Shown: positions 6,835 through 14,252 of the stretch, in pieces
Position numbering within the stretch: position 1 is the stretch's first letter
How the letters are laid out: every line of letters begins with the position of its first letter
DNA from: DASPKS01 sp035628035
Lineage (GTDB): Bacteria; Bacteroidota; Rhodothermia; Rhodothermales; Rubricoccaceae
Direction of reading: 5' to 3'
Length of the DNA stretch: 15,015 bases
NCBI GenBank assembly: GCA_035628035.1
Contig: DASPKS010000191.1
Span: 1-15,015 of the forward strand
Notes under the pieces: generated by a model
What the model saw: the letters and a program-made list of their open reading frames with translations, nothing else
The model's database searches: none
Told to the model about the DNA's origin: nothing
Made by a program: the position numbers and the translations under genes

Positions 6835-7620
6835 ATGGAGTTCTACCGGGGCCGCACGGCCCTCGTCACGGGCGCCTCCGCCGGCATCGGCGAGGCGTTC
6901 GCCCGCCGGCTCGCGGCGGCCGGTGCGCGCGTCGTCCTCGTGTCGCGGTCCGAAGACGCGCTCCGCGCGCTCGCGGCTGAGCTGGGCGGCGGGGCCGTCG
7001 CCCTCGCGGAGGACCTGCAACAACCCGGCGCCTCCGCGCGCCTGGCCGAGCGGCTCGATGCGGAGGGGCTGGCCGTGGACGTGCTCGTGAACAACGCCGG
7101 GGTCGACCTCCCCGGTCCCTTCGCCGCGCAGGACCCTGACGCGCTGGAGGCGATGGTGGCGCTGAACTGCGGCGCGCTCACCGGGCTCACGCGGCGGCTC
7201 CTCCCGGGGATGCTCGCGCGTCGGCGCGGCGGCGTGCTCAACGTGGCTTCGATGGCCGCCTTCCAGCCCACCGTCGGGATGGCGACCTACGCCGCGACGA
7301 AGGCGTACGTCCTCCGTCTCACGCAGGCGCTCCACTACGAACTGAAGGGCACGGGCGTCCACGCCTCGTGTCTCTGCCCGGCGCAGGTCCCGACCCGCAT
7401 GACCGAGGGGCGGCCGGCGATGGGCCCCCGGCTCGCACGCGGCTACACCGCCGACGACGCGGCGCGCACCGGGCTCCGCGCGCTCACCAGGAATGACCGC
7501 GAGGCGGCCCTCGGGTGGTTCAACAAGGTGCACGCCGCCGCCACGCGGCTCTCCCCGACGGCGCTCACGCTCTTCCTTTCGGAGCGCTACGCGGGAGCCG
7601 GTCAGCCCTCGTCGCCGTAG
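6835..7620 (+). CDS. Short-chain dehydrogenase/reductase (SDR)
   Basis: A 261-residue classical SDR with a Rossmann fold. The cofactor motif is TGASAGIG (12-19), NNAG stands at 86-89, and the tetrad is N111, S139, Y152 and K156 (YAATK). Ser-Arg after the second strand (VLVSRSE, 36-40) suggests NADPH rather than NADH preference. SDRs of this type oxidise or reduce alcohol/carbonyl groups of varied small substrates; the substrate cannot be told from sequence. The C-terminal segment WFNKVHAAATRLSP followed by a small helix resembles SDRs annotated as DltE/YdfG-like or acyl-reductase-like oxidoreductases. The gene stands alone on the plus strand, and its last 19 bases overlap the 3' end of the convergent transglycosylase gene. 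Confidence 0.92.
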   Translation: MEFYRGRTALVTGASAGIGEAFARRLAAAGARVVLVSRSEDALRALAAELGGGAVALAEDLQQPGASARLAERLDAEGLAVDVLVNNAGVDLPGPFAAQDPDALEAMVALNCGALTGLTRRLLPGMLARRRGGVLNVASMAAFQPTVGMATYAATKAYVLRLTQALHYELKGTGVHASCLCPAQVPTRMTEGRPAMGPRLARGYTADDAARTGLRALTRNDREAALGWFNKVHAAATRLSPTALTLFLSERYAGAGQPSSP

Positions 7621-7934
7621 AGCCCGCGGTAGATCGCGTGGTTCCGCGTGAGGATCTTGACGTAGTCGCGCGTCTCGCGGAAGGGGACGCGCTCGGTGAA
7701 CAGCTCGTCGTCCCCGTACTCGGGGAAGCGGCGCCACCACGCCACGCGGTGTGGGCCCGCGTTGTACGCCGAGAACACAGGCGGCAGCGCCCCCTCATAG
7801 TCCCCGAGAAACTGGGCCACGTAGCGTGTGCCGAGGTGGACATTGATCTCGGGGTGGTAGAGCACCTCGGGGTCCCACGCGCTCAGGTCCACGGCCTCGG
7901 CGAGCCGCCGCCCGGTAGCGGGCATGATCTGCAT
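7602..7934 (-). pseudogene. C-terminal half of the lytic transglycosylase SLT domain, split off by a frameshift
   Basis: This 110-residue frame begins MQIMPATGRRLAEAVDLSAWDPEVLYHPEINVHLGTRYVAQFL and contains FSAYNAGPHRVAWW. These are the second half of the Slt70 catalytic fold: the LMQIMP motif, the N..LGT.Y helix and the AYNAG motif. It continues exactly where the upstream frame loses homology. Restoring one missing C (plus strand) within 7935-7949 joins the two into VGARGLMQIMP. An ATG happens to stand at the beginning, but alone this fragment lacks the catalytic Glu. I mark it as the broken-off part of the gene 7602-9994; a sequencing or assembly error is at least as likely as a true mutation. 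Confidence 0.85.
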
Positions 7935-9994
7935 GAGCCCCCGCGCCCCACGTGTGAGGTGGCGCGCGCCTCGAACATCGACTCCTGCCGGATGAGCGCG
8001 GCGGGGATGAACGGGTCGATCCGCCGCTCGCGCGCCTCTTCGGTGAGGAGCGTGCGGTAGGGGAAGGGGTAGAGGAGGCGGAGGAGCCGGCGGTTCTTCG
8101 GCTGGTTCGCCTGGAGACGGAGGCCGATCTGGATGGCGCGCTGGGCGTACCCTCGCGCGACGAGCGCCTCGCCGAGCACGTAGAGCGTCGGCACGTCGCC
8201 GCCGGCCGAGGCCACCACGCGGTCGGCCTCGGCGGAGGCCTCTTCGGGGAAGCCCGCCTCACGGAGGAGGTCCACCCCGCGCATCCACCCGGCGACGCGC
8301 TGCGCGGCGGCCGGGCTCTCGGGCGGGCTCGGGCCCATCGGGAGCGGCCAGAACGGCTCGCCGAGCCGCTCGCTGGCGAGGAGGGCGTAGTACGAGTCGC
8401 GCGCACGCTGGCGCACGGCCCGGTACAGCGCGTGCGCGCTGGTGGTGTCGCCCATCGCCTCGCGGGCGCGGCCGGCCCAGTAGGTGGCCTGGAGGGCGAG
8501 CGCCCCGCGCGGGTAGCCGGCGCGGTAGCGGTCCCAGAGGCGAACGGCCTCGGCATAGTCTCCTTCGAGGAAGGCGATGCCGGCGAGGCGCATCAGCGCG
8601 AGGCCCATCTCCTCGCGGCCGGCGTACTCGCGCACCACCCGCTCGTACAGTTCGCGGGCGCGCACGGCGTCCCCGGCGTCGTGCCAGGTGCCGGCCGCGA
8701 GGAAGAGGGCGTGCGCGCCGTTGCCCGTGCCTCTGTACTGGTCGGCCACTTCGAGGTAGCGGCGGGCGGCCTCCTCGGGGCGGTCGAGGTGGGCCTCGGC
8801 GCGGGCGCGGAGCAGTTGGGCGGCCCGCTGCGACGCGATGGGGCGGAGGGCCACCTCCACCAGCGCGTAGCGCTCGGCGTAGAAGAGGGCGGTGGCGTAT
8901 TCGAGGTGGACGCGCGCCTGCTCGGCCGGCGTGCCCTCGCCGGAGGCGAGCCACGCCCGGTACCCGTCGAGCGCTTCTTCGTGGAGTCCCTGCGCGCGGT
9001 AGACCCGCGCGATGGCGAGGTGGTCGGCGGGCGACCGCGCGCCCTGCTGGAGCATCGCCGACGCCGCGCGCGCATGCGGCCCGGCCGCGTCGAGGTCAAT
9101 GACCCCGCGGAGGGCAGACCGGGCCGCCGTCGTGTCGCCCAGCGCAAGGGCGAGGCGGGCCGCCTCGACCATGAACTCGGCGCGGGTGTCCTCCGTGCGG
9201 GCCCACGCCCGCGCGCGGTTGGCGAGGGCGCGGGCGGCGGCGAGGTCGCCGGCCTGCCGCGCTGCCATCACGCGGGCGCGCCACGCGCGAAGCCCGAGGA
9301 GCCCACTGGTGAAGCGCGCCACCGCTTGCCGGACGGCGAGGGTGTCACCTGCCCGCGCGAGCGCGTCGGCCTCCAGCACGTCGAGCCACGCCGAGGCGCC
9401 GCCGAGGGGGGCGGCCGCGGCGCGTAGCTCTCGCCGGCCTGCCTCCCGGTCGCCGGCGCGGAGGAGGGCCAAGCCGAGGTGCAGCCGGGCGGCGTCGCGC
9501 TCCTCCTGTAGCTCCCCTGGAGGCAGCGGCAGCGCGAGGAAGGCGCGGTACGCCCCTACGGCGCCGCGCGCATCCCCCGCGTCGTCGCGGGCGCGCCCGA
9601 GGAGGTAGAGGCCAATCCCGCTCCCGTGTACGTCGAGCGCGGGGAGGCTGTCGAGGAGGGCGCGGACGGCCGGCCAGTTCCCCCACCCCGCCTCGGCGCG
9701 GGCCGCGAGCACGCGGTGCTCGGGCGGCGTCTCATCCACCCGCGCGCGGTATTGACGCATCACCTGCGCCGCGCGCCACGGGCGGTCGGTGGCGAGGAGC
9801 GCCTCCGCCCGCACGGTCAGCTCGACGGGCGCCGCCTCCGCCTCGTCGGGGTCGCCGGCCACGCGGGCGCGCACCCCCGCGCGGTCGGCGCTCGTCTGGG
9901 AGAAGGAGAGCCCGAAGGGGAGCGCGAACGCAAGGAACGCGGCGAGGAGGACGCCGGCCAGCAGCCGGGAGCCCCGAGAGAGCCGACGAAGCAC
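7883..9994 (-). CDS. Soluble lytic murein transglycosylase with N-terminal TPR array (frameshifted near its 3' end)
   Basis: A periplasmic peptidoglycan-cleaving enzyme. After a GTG start comes a membrane/signal segment (residues about 9-33). Around 600 residues of TPR-like helical repeats follow (for example HLAIARVYRAQGLHEEALDGYRAWL), equivalent to the superhelical U/L domains of Slt70. The SLT domain then starts with DPFIPAALIRQESMFEARATSHVG, with catalytic Glu at 671. Slt enzymes cut the MurNAc-GlcNAc bond with formation of 1,6-anhydroMurNAc. From residue 684 the frame is wrong and ends in 20 unrelated residues at 7883; the true continuation is in the next frame (7602-7934). Repaired, the protein would be about 797 residues. 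It is transcribed divergently from the TIR gene across a 126-base gap. Confidence 0.9.
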   Translation of the reverse strand: MLRRLSRGSRLLAGVLLAAFLAFALPFGLSFSQTSADRAGVRARVAGDPDEAEAAPVELTVRAEALLATDRPWRAAQVMRQYRARVDETPPEHRVLAARAEAGWGNWPAVRALLDSLPALDVHGSGIGLYLLGRARDDAGDARGAVGAYRAFLALPLPPGELQEERDAARLHLGLALLRAGDREAGRRELRAAAAPLGGASAWLDVLEADALARAGDTLAVRQAVARFTSGLLGLRAWRARVMAARQAGDLAAARALANRARAWARTEDTRAEFMVEAARLALALGDTTAARSALRGVIDLDAAGPHARAASAMLQQGARSPADHLAIARVYRAQGLHEEALDGYRAWLASGEGTPAEQARVHLEYATALFYAERYALVEVALRPIASQRAAQLLRARAEAHLDRPEEAARRYLEVADQYRGTGNGAHALFLAAGTWHDAGDAVRARELYERVVREYAGREEMGLALMRLAGIAFLEGDYAEAVRLWDRYRAGYPRGALALQATYWAGRAREAMGDTTSAHALYRAVRQRARDSYYALLASERLGEPFWPLPMGPSPPESPAAAQRVAGWMRGVDLLREAGFPEEASAEADRVVASAGGDVPTLYVLGEALVARGYAQRAIQIGLRLQANQPKNRRLLRLLYPFPYRTLLTEEARERRIDPFIPAALIRQESMFEARATSHVGRGGSCRSCPLPGGGSPRPWT

Positions 9995-10082
9995 GAGAGG
10001 AGCGCGGGAGAAAGGACTCGGAGTATGCAGCGGGGGCCGGCAGGTTTCGAGCGGCGCCGTTTGGGACGGCGGATCGTCGCGG

Positions 10083-10100
10083 CGCCCCTACCTTGGGGCG
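10083..10100 (+). promoter_or_regulatory. TACCTT box inside a perfect inverted repeat upstream of the TIR gene
   Basis: CGCCCC (10083-10088) and GGGGCG (10095-10100) form a perfect six-base inverted repeat whose six-base centre is TACCTT. The run TACCTTGG (10089-10096) resembles the -7 consensus TAnnTTTG and ends 24 bases before the ATG. No TTG is present at 19 bases upstream; a TTTG occurs about 25 bases upstream. A promoter with a possible operator symmetry is inferred. GC-rich repeats of this size can also be chance. Confidence 0.4.
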
Positions 10101-10120
10101 TTCACCCCGGGGGATGCACG

Positions 10121-11140
10121 ATGGGCCACGACGTCTTCCTCAGCTACGCCAGCCCCGACCAGGAGGCCGCCGACGCCCTCGTGGCGGCGCTGGAGCGGGA
10201 GGGCCTCCGCTGCTGGATCGCCCACCGCGACGTGCGGGCGTCGCGGACCTACCCGGCCGAGATCGTCCGCGCCATCGAGGGATGCCGCGCGATGGTGCTC
10301 GTCTTCTCCGCGCACGTCAACGCGTCGGAGGACGTGGCGCGGGAGGTGCACCTCGCCGAGGAGGCGGACAAGCCCGTGCTGCCCGTGCGGATCGAGCCCG
10401 TCGAGCCGGAGGGGGACCTCCGCTACACCCTCGCGGCGGTGCACTGGCTCGACGCGTGGCCCCTGCCCGTCGAGCGGCACGCGCCCGCCGTCGTCGCGGC
10501 CGTGCGGGAGCTGATGGCCGCCCCTGACGCGCCGGCGGCCTCGGCCCCACGTCCGGCTTCGGTGCCGCGCTCGATGCCCGGGCAGCGAAACCGGACGCCC
10601 TTCCTCGCGGGTCTCTTTGGCCTCGTCCTCGTGACGGTGCTGCTCCTCGCCCCTCGGATACGTAGAGAGGCGCCGCGCCCGCCCCCGACCGACCCGGAGG
10701 GGCCCGTCGAGGCCGAGCCCGGCGGCGAAGACGACCCCCCCACGCCCAGTCTCGGGTCCGACTGCGACCGCGTCGCTTCGCTCACGGTCGGTACATCGGT
10801 CTCCGGCACACTCGGCCCCGGCGACTGCCAGCTCCCCGACGGCTCCTTCGCCGACTTCTACGGGTTCCGCCTGGCGGCTCCCACGGTCCTCCAGATCGAG
10901 CTGACCTCGCACGCCTTCGACGCCTTCCTCGGGCTGCGCGGAACGGGCGCGGACACCCTCTCCGTCGACGACAACGACAGCGGTGGCGGGACGCAGGCGC
11001 GCATCACGCGGCGGCTCGGGGCGGGCACCTACCGCGTGATCGCGAACACGGTCAGCGCGGGCGAGAGCGGGCCGTACACGCTCGTGGCCCGCAACACGAC
11101 GCTACGCCCCCTCCCGTTCCCCTCACGGCGCGGCCCCTAG
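10121..11140 (+). CDS. Membrane-anchored TIR-domain protein with extracytoplasmic PPC domain
   Basis: A 339-residue protein with three parts. Residues 1-132 are a bacterial TIR domain (MGHDVFLSYASPDQEAADAL, LRCWIAHRDV, AMVLVFSAHVNASEDVAREVHLAEEADKPVLPVRIE); E75 in AREVHLA occupies the position of the catalytic Glu of NAD-cleaving TIR domains. Residues 159-177 form one hydrophobic transmembrane helix, flanked on the cytosolic side by basic residues. A Pro/Glu-rich linker leads to a beta-rich domain (about 215-332) with the pre-peptidase C-terminal (PPC) pattern: SGTLGPGDC, ADFYGFRL, QIELTSHAFDAFLGL, DDNDSGGGTQARI, AGTYRVIAN, GPYTLVA. The predicted topology is TIR inside, PPC outside. I infer an envelope-sensing TIR effector or scaffold. 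The ATG sits directly before the first TIR strand; in-frame codons further upstream overlap the promoter and the divergent gene. Confidence 0.88.
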   Translation: MGHDVFLSYASPDQEAADALVAALEREGLRCWIAHRDVRASRTYPAEIVRAIEGCRAMVLVFSAHVNASEDVAREVHLAEEADKPVLPVRIEPVEPEGDLRYTLAAVHWLDAWPLPVERHAPAVVAAVRELMAAPDAPAASAPRPASVPRSMPGQRNRTPFLAGLFGLVLVTVLLLAPRIRREAPRPPPTDPEGPVEAEPGGEDDPPTPSLGSDCDRVASLTVGTSVSGTLGPGDCQLPDGSFADFYGFRLAAPTVLQIELTSHAFDAFLGLRGTGADTLSVDDNDSGGGTQARITRRLGAGTYRVIANTVSAGESGPYTLVARNTTLRPLPFPSRRGP

Positions 11141-11746
11141 GGCGTGCCAGCAGACGAACCGCGCGCGGCCGGTGCTCCCCATGGCCGCGATGACGGCCTC
11201 GTTGTCGAAGCCCGGCAGCCGCTGTAGGCGCGCCAGCAGCGCGTCCACGCCCTCGGTCTCGCTCGGCACGAGGCACCCGCCCGACGCGCCCGCGAGCACC
11301 CAGAAGACGTCGTCCACGAAGGGCCCCTCGTCCGTCGTGACGATGCTGACCTCCTCCAGCTCATCCCAGCGGATGCGCTCCTGCCGCCCGTCGGCCCGCG
11401 TGTGCACGACGCCCTCGGCGTCGAACGACACCATCCCTCGGGACGCCGAGGTCGCGGGGACATCACCCAGGGCGCGGCAGCGCGCGCGGGCGTAGTCCCA
11501 CGCCGAGAACCGCCGCGGGTCGTCGGCCGGCCCGACGATGAACGGGTCGTCGCCCCAGCGGGCGTAGCGCTCGAACAACTCGTCAGCGGTGATCCCAGGG
11601 CGGACATGCTCTTCGAGCGACATGTCCACGAGGCGGCGGCAGGCGGCCTCGGCTTCCTCGTACGTCTCGTAGCGCCCGCGCTCACGCCGGGCGGATGCGT
11701 CCATGTACCGCTCGTTCTCCTCCACGAAGACGACGTACCGGCTCAT
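11123..11746 (-). CDS. Two-part conserved protein of unknown function
   Basis: A 207-residue soluble protein made of two recognisable but unnamed modules. Residues 1-95 (MSRYVVFVEENERYMDASAR, TYEEAEAACRRLVDMSLEEH, GITADELFERYARWGDDPFIV, FSAWDYARARC) resemble small stand-alone proteins seen in many bacteria. Residues about 105-203 (MVSFDAEGVVHTRADGR, IRWDELEEVSIVTTDEGPF, FWVLAGASGGCLVPSETEG, LPGFDNEAVIAAMGS, FVCWH) resemble another widespread small family. I believe both usually occur as separate proteins, so this would be a fusion; that is from memory. It is the last gene of the seven-gene unit. Its ATG overlaps the previous stop by four bases (ATGA), and its 3' end overlaps the convergent TIR gene by 18 bases. 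Confidence 0.8.
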   Translation of the reverse strand: MSRYVVFVEENERYMDASARRERGRYETYEEAEAACRRLVDMSLEEHVRPGITADELFERYARWGDDPFIVGPADDPRRFSAWDYARARCRALGDVPATSASRGMVSFDAEGVVHTRADGRQERIRWDELEEVSIVTTDEGPFVDDVFWVLAGASGGCLVPSETEGVDALLARLQRLPGFDNEAVIAAMGSTGRARFVCWHALGAAP

Positions 11747-12219
11747 CCTTCGCGCGCGTCGTCGAGGGCAACGCTCAGGAGCCAGCGCTCGGCGGCCGCG
11801 GCATCGGTGAAGAACCGCTGCGTGGGGGTGCCGATGCGCCGCTCGTAGTCGGCCATCTTGGCCGCGTCGTGGTGGATGTTCGCGAAGGCGACGCACCGAA
11901 CGCCGCGCGTAAGGGTAACAGGTACTTCAGGCTGCTCGTCGAACAGGTCGAGGAAGGCGGGGCGGAGGCCGTGCGCGGCGAGCAGCTCGGGGACGACGGT
12001 CCGCATGGCCCGGTGCGCATCGAGGTCGGCCGGCGCGAAGCCGGAGAGATCGAGGAGGAGTTGGAATCGTCCACCGTCGGGGACCGCCGCCGCGGCGCGG
12101 TGGAGGCCGTCGCGCCAGGCCCGCACGTCGTCGGTCGTGACCGGCCCCTGCAGGGTGGTGCGGAGGAGGCCAGTGGCCGGGTCCCAGGTGGAGGTGGTAC
12201 GCACCACGGTCCGGTTCAT
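11743..12219 (-). CDS. STAS/SpoIIAA-like domain protein
   Basis: A 158-residue soluble protein, MNRTVVRTTSTWDPATGLLRTTLQGPVTTDDVRAWRDGL and onward. Alternating strands and helices, with FQLLLDLSGF, TLTRGVRCVAFANIHHDAAKMADYERRIG and RFFTDAAAAERWL, fit the STAS/SpoIIAA-like (also called SEC14/STAS) family. In these proteins a phosphorylatable or ligand-binding alpha/beta core ends in a rF.d..eA..WL helix. Canonical STAS anti-anti-sigma factors have a Ser in DLSG, and here LLLDLSGF carries Ser in that place; whether it is phosphorylated is unknown. No partner kinase or phosphatase is visible nearby. Both ends overlap neighbours by four bases (ATGA), so it is translationally coupled to the TPR gene before it and the two-part gene after it. 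Confidence 0.75.
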   Translation of the reverse strand: MNRTVVRTTSTWDPATGLLRTTLQGPVTTDDVRAWRDGLHRAAAAVPDGGRFQLLLDLSGFAPADLDAHRAMRTVVPELLAAHGLRPAFLDLFDEQPEVPVTLTRGVRCVAFANIHHDAAKMADYERRIGTPTQRFFTDAAAAERWLLSVALDDAREG

Positions 12220-13058
12220 AGACCCCACGCGGCGGTGAGCGCAGCCCGTTCGCGCTCTGCTTCCCCGATGGCCTCTCCGCTGCCGCCCTCCCTTCGGAGG
12301 GCGATCACGTCGTCCCACCACGCGCGGGCCCGTCGGGCCCGCGCGGTAGCCTCGTCGGTGCGCCCCAGCGTGCGCCGCAGCTCGGCGCTGGCGAGGAGGA
12401 GGTCGAGGCGGGCCCGCGTCGTCCAGCCGGCGCTCAGGGCCTCCGCCTCGTCGAAGCACCGGAGGGCGTCGTCAGGGCGATCCATCGCCGCGAGGGCGCG
12501 GCCCTCGTGGTAGCGGATGGACACGGCCAGCCCGGCGCGGAACTGCTGCATCCACGGCGAGGCCTCGTAGTGGGCGCGCGCTTCGTCCAGCAGCGGCAGC
12601 GCCGCGTCGGGGCGCCCGAGCCCGAGGAGGGCTTCCCCGTGCGTCACGAGCGCCTGCGCGAGCGCATCCGTGCCCGGCGCCTGTCCCGCGCGGGCGTGCG
12701 CGACGGCCTCGCGCGCGAAGGGCTCGGCGTCCGCGAAGGCCCCGCGCCAGAGATACCGGAGCGCGTGGCTCAGGCACCTAGGCGGCCACCGCGCGCCCTC
12801 GCGGAACGCCGGCACCGCCAGCGCCTCCGCGAACCATCGCTCGGCGCTCGCCGCGTCGCCCGTGCCGTCGTACGCGAGGCCGACCTCGAAGGCGGCTTCG
12901 GCGCGCTCGGCCTCTGGCGCGTTCCGCAGCGCTTCGACGCGCTGGAGCGCGAGGCGGAGCCGCCCGAGCGCGCGGTCGCCGTCGCCCGCAGCGAGGAGGG
13001 CCATCTCGTGCTGCGCGAAGCCGCAGATGCGGAGGTCGTCGGGCCGCGCGTCAGCCAT
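12216..13058 (-). CDS. TPR-repeat protein
   Basis: A 280-residue all-helical protein with TPR-like repeats throughout, such as AEAAFEVGLAYDGTGDAASAERWFAEAL, ALVTHGEALLGLGRPDAALPLLDEARAHYE and YHEGRALAAMDRPDDALRCFDEAEAL. There is no signal peptide, membrane helix or catalytic domain, so it is probably a cytoplasmic protein-protein interaction scaffold. It starts with ATG eight bases inside the SnoaL-like gene and ends four bases into the STAS-like gene, which places it firmly in the operon. The repeat pattern is similar in style to that of the cyclase/STAND protein and the transglycosylase elsewhere in the window, but I see no evidence that it derives from them. Confidence 0.85.
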   Translation of the reverse strand: MADARPDDLRICGFAQHEMALLAAGDGDRALGRLRLALQRVEALRNAPEAERAEAAFEVGLAYDGTGDAASAERWFAEALAVPAFREGARWPPRCLSHALRYLWRGAFADAEPFAREAVAHARAGQAPGTDALAQALVTHGEALLGLGRPDAALPLLDEARAHYEASPWMQQFRAGLAVSIRYHEGRALAAMDRPDDALRCFDEAEALSAGWTTRARLDLLLASAELRRTLGRTDEATARARRARAWWDDVIALRREGGSGEAIGEAERERAALTAAWGL

Positions 13059-13413
13059 CGGACGGGAGGGGGAGCCCCTGCAGCCGGAGGAACGAGAGGC
13101 GGTCCCAGTAGCCCCGCTGGAACACGATCAGCCCGTCCACGACGTGGAAGAAGCCGCAGCCCCGGAGACCGAGCGGGTCGCGCCATTCGAGGATGGCCCA
13201 CTCGCCGTCCTCGAAGAGGTTTTCGGGGAGGCACGTCATCGCGGCCGTCGCGAACTCGCGGGCGAACATCGCGCGGATGGAGCCGCGCCCTTCGACGGGG
13301 CCCACCGGCACCTGGTGGTTCACGGCCGCCTCGTGGTACAGCGCGGCGAGGGCCTCGACGTCGGCGCGGTTGAAGGCTTCGACCCACTGCTCGACGACGG
13401 CTCGGGGACGCAT
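13051..13413 (-). CDS. SnoaL-like / NTF2-fold protein (DUF4440-type)
   Basis: A 120-residue protein with the NTF2-like cone fold pattern. The N-terminal helix VVEQWVEAFNRADVEALAALYHEAAVNHQVP is followed by a helix GRGSIRAMFAREFA and strands EWAILEWRDPLGLRGCGFFHVVDGLIVFQRGYWDRLSFL. SnoaL-like proteins include polyketide cyclases, isomerases and many uncharacterised small-molecule binders; the catalytic role here cannot be told. It lies 9 bases after the acetyltransferase stop and overlaps the TPR gene by eight bases. Confidence 0.85.
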   Translation of the reverse strand: MRPRAVVEQWVEAFNRADVEALAALYHEAAVNHQVPVGPVEGRGSIRAMFAREFATAAMTCLPENLFEDGEWAILEWRDPLGLRGCGFFHVVDGLIVFQRGYWDRLSFLRLQGLPLPSDG

Positions 13414-13422
13414 GGGAGGGAT

Positions 13423-13944
13423 TCAGGCTTCGAGGGCGAAGAGGCGGAGCTCCTCGTCGTCGTTCGGGATGCGGAGGGTGCGCTCGAACCGGAAGCCGAG
13501 CTTTTCGAGGAGCCGGATCGAGGCGTCGTTGTCGAACGACGTGATGGCGACGATGCGGCGGAGGCCGAGGGTTTTTTGCCCGTGGACAATCACGGCGCGG
13601 GCCGCTTCATACGCGTAGCCCTGCCCCCAGTGCGCCGGGAAGAACGAGAAGCCAATGTCCGGGTCGTCGAGGCCATCGCGCCGGAGGAGGCCGCACTGGC
13701 CGATGACGCCGGGCTCGTCCTTCCGCTCGACGGCGTAGAGCCCGAACCCGTTTTTCTCGTAGCTCGCGAGGGGGCCGTTGCGGAGGTAGGCGCGGGCGTC
13801 GTCGAGCGTGCGCACGCCCCGGTCGCCGATGTAGCGGAGGAACGAGGGCTCGTTGAGGAGCGCAAGGACAACGGTCGCGTCGTCGGGCGTGTATTCGCGG
13901 AGGACGAGGCGGTCGGTTTCGAGGACGGGCATCGCCGGAGACAT
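13423..13944 (-). CDS. GNAT-family N-acetyltransferase (RimJ/RimL-like)
   Basis: A 173-residue cytoplasmic acetyltransferase. The start LETDRLVLREYTPDDA is typical of the RimJ/RimL-type GNAT subfamily. The acetyl-CoA-binding segment is PAHWGQGYAYEAARAVIVHG (103-122), with the GQGYA loop in place of the R/QxxGxG/A consensus. The C-terminal SFDNDASIRLLEKLGFRFE (136-154) is the conserved Asn-containing helix before strand 6. Relatives acetylate N-terminal residues of ribosomal proteins or small amines; the substrate here is unknown. The ATG at 13942-13944 overlaps the preceding stop by one base (TGATG); a second ATG four codons later would also fit the family start. Confidence 0.92.
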   Translation of the reverse strand: MSPAMPVLETDRLVLREYTPDDATVVLALLNEPSFLRYIGDRGVRTLDDARAYLRNGPLASYEKNGFGLYAVERKDEPGVIGQCGLLRRDGLDDPDIGFSFFPAHWGQGYAYEAARAVIVHGQKTLGLRRIVAITSFDNDASIRLLEKLGFRFERTLRIPNDDEELRLFALEA

Positions 13945-14246
13945 CAGGACGCGCGGTGGACGGCGAGCAGCTCGCGCAGCATCACGGCGAGGATAGCAGT
14001 GGATAGGGCGGTGGCGCCGAGAAGGCGTGGCCACGCGGGGCGCCGCCCGTGCGCGCGCGGGTAGGCAAAGAAGAGCCAGAGCGCGCCCAGCCCGAGGTGG
14101 GCCAGCGCGCCCACGACGAAGAGCACCTTGAAGAGGAGGCTCAGGCGGGGCCAGTAGAGGTACGCCCCCACCCACGTCGTCACGTCGGCGGCGATGAGCG
14201 CGAGCCCGAGGAGCACGGCCGCGAGGAAGCCGGGGACCGACGACAC
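13944..14246 (-). CDS. Small three-helix membrane protein of unknown function
   Basis: A 100-residue hydrophobic protein with about three transmembrane segments: roughly residues 7-29, 35-62 and 75-93. Between the second and third lies a basic loop (YPRAHGRRPAWPR), which would face the cytoplasm. I recognise no family. The predicted start is GTG, six bases after the stop of the AdoMet decarboxylase-like gene, and its TGA shares one base with the ATG of the acetyltransferase. Coding is supported by tight packing in the operon and a coherent membrane profile. Confidence 0.72.
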   Translation of the reverse strand: MSSVPGFLAAVLLGLALIAADVTTWVGAYLYWPRLSLLFKVLFVVGALAHLGLGALWLFFAYPRAHGRRPAWPRLLGATALSTAILAVMLRELLAVHRAS

Positions 14247-14252
14247 GGGCGC

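Noticed and set aside
7935..7949. Programmed frameshifting as an explanation for the split transglycosylase
   Set aside because: No classical slippery heptamer plus stimulatory structure is evident. Nearly the whole second half of an obligate catalytic domain would depend on it, so a one-base deletion or read error is simpler.
8432..9427. A 331-codon plus-strand frame opposite the transglycosylase
   Set aside because: It has Val/Gly/Arg/Glu-rich low-complexity translation with no motif, and the opposite strand carries coherent TPR repeats.
10105..10112. CCCCGGGG palindrome just before the TIR start
   Set aside because: It is an eight-base GC palindrome in DNA of this composition, not distinctive enough to call a site.
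9626..10120. In-frame upstream extension of the TIR gene, reaching into the transglycosylase gene
   Set aside because: The extension is antisense to well-supported TPR coding sequence and has no homology. The TIR fold begins right after the ATG at 10121, and a promoter-like box lies just before it.
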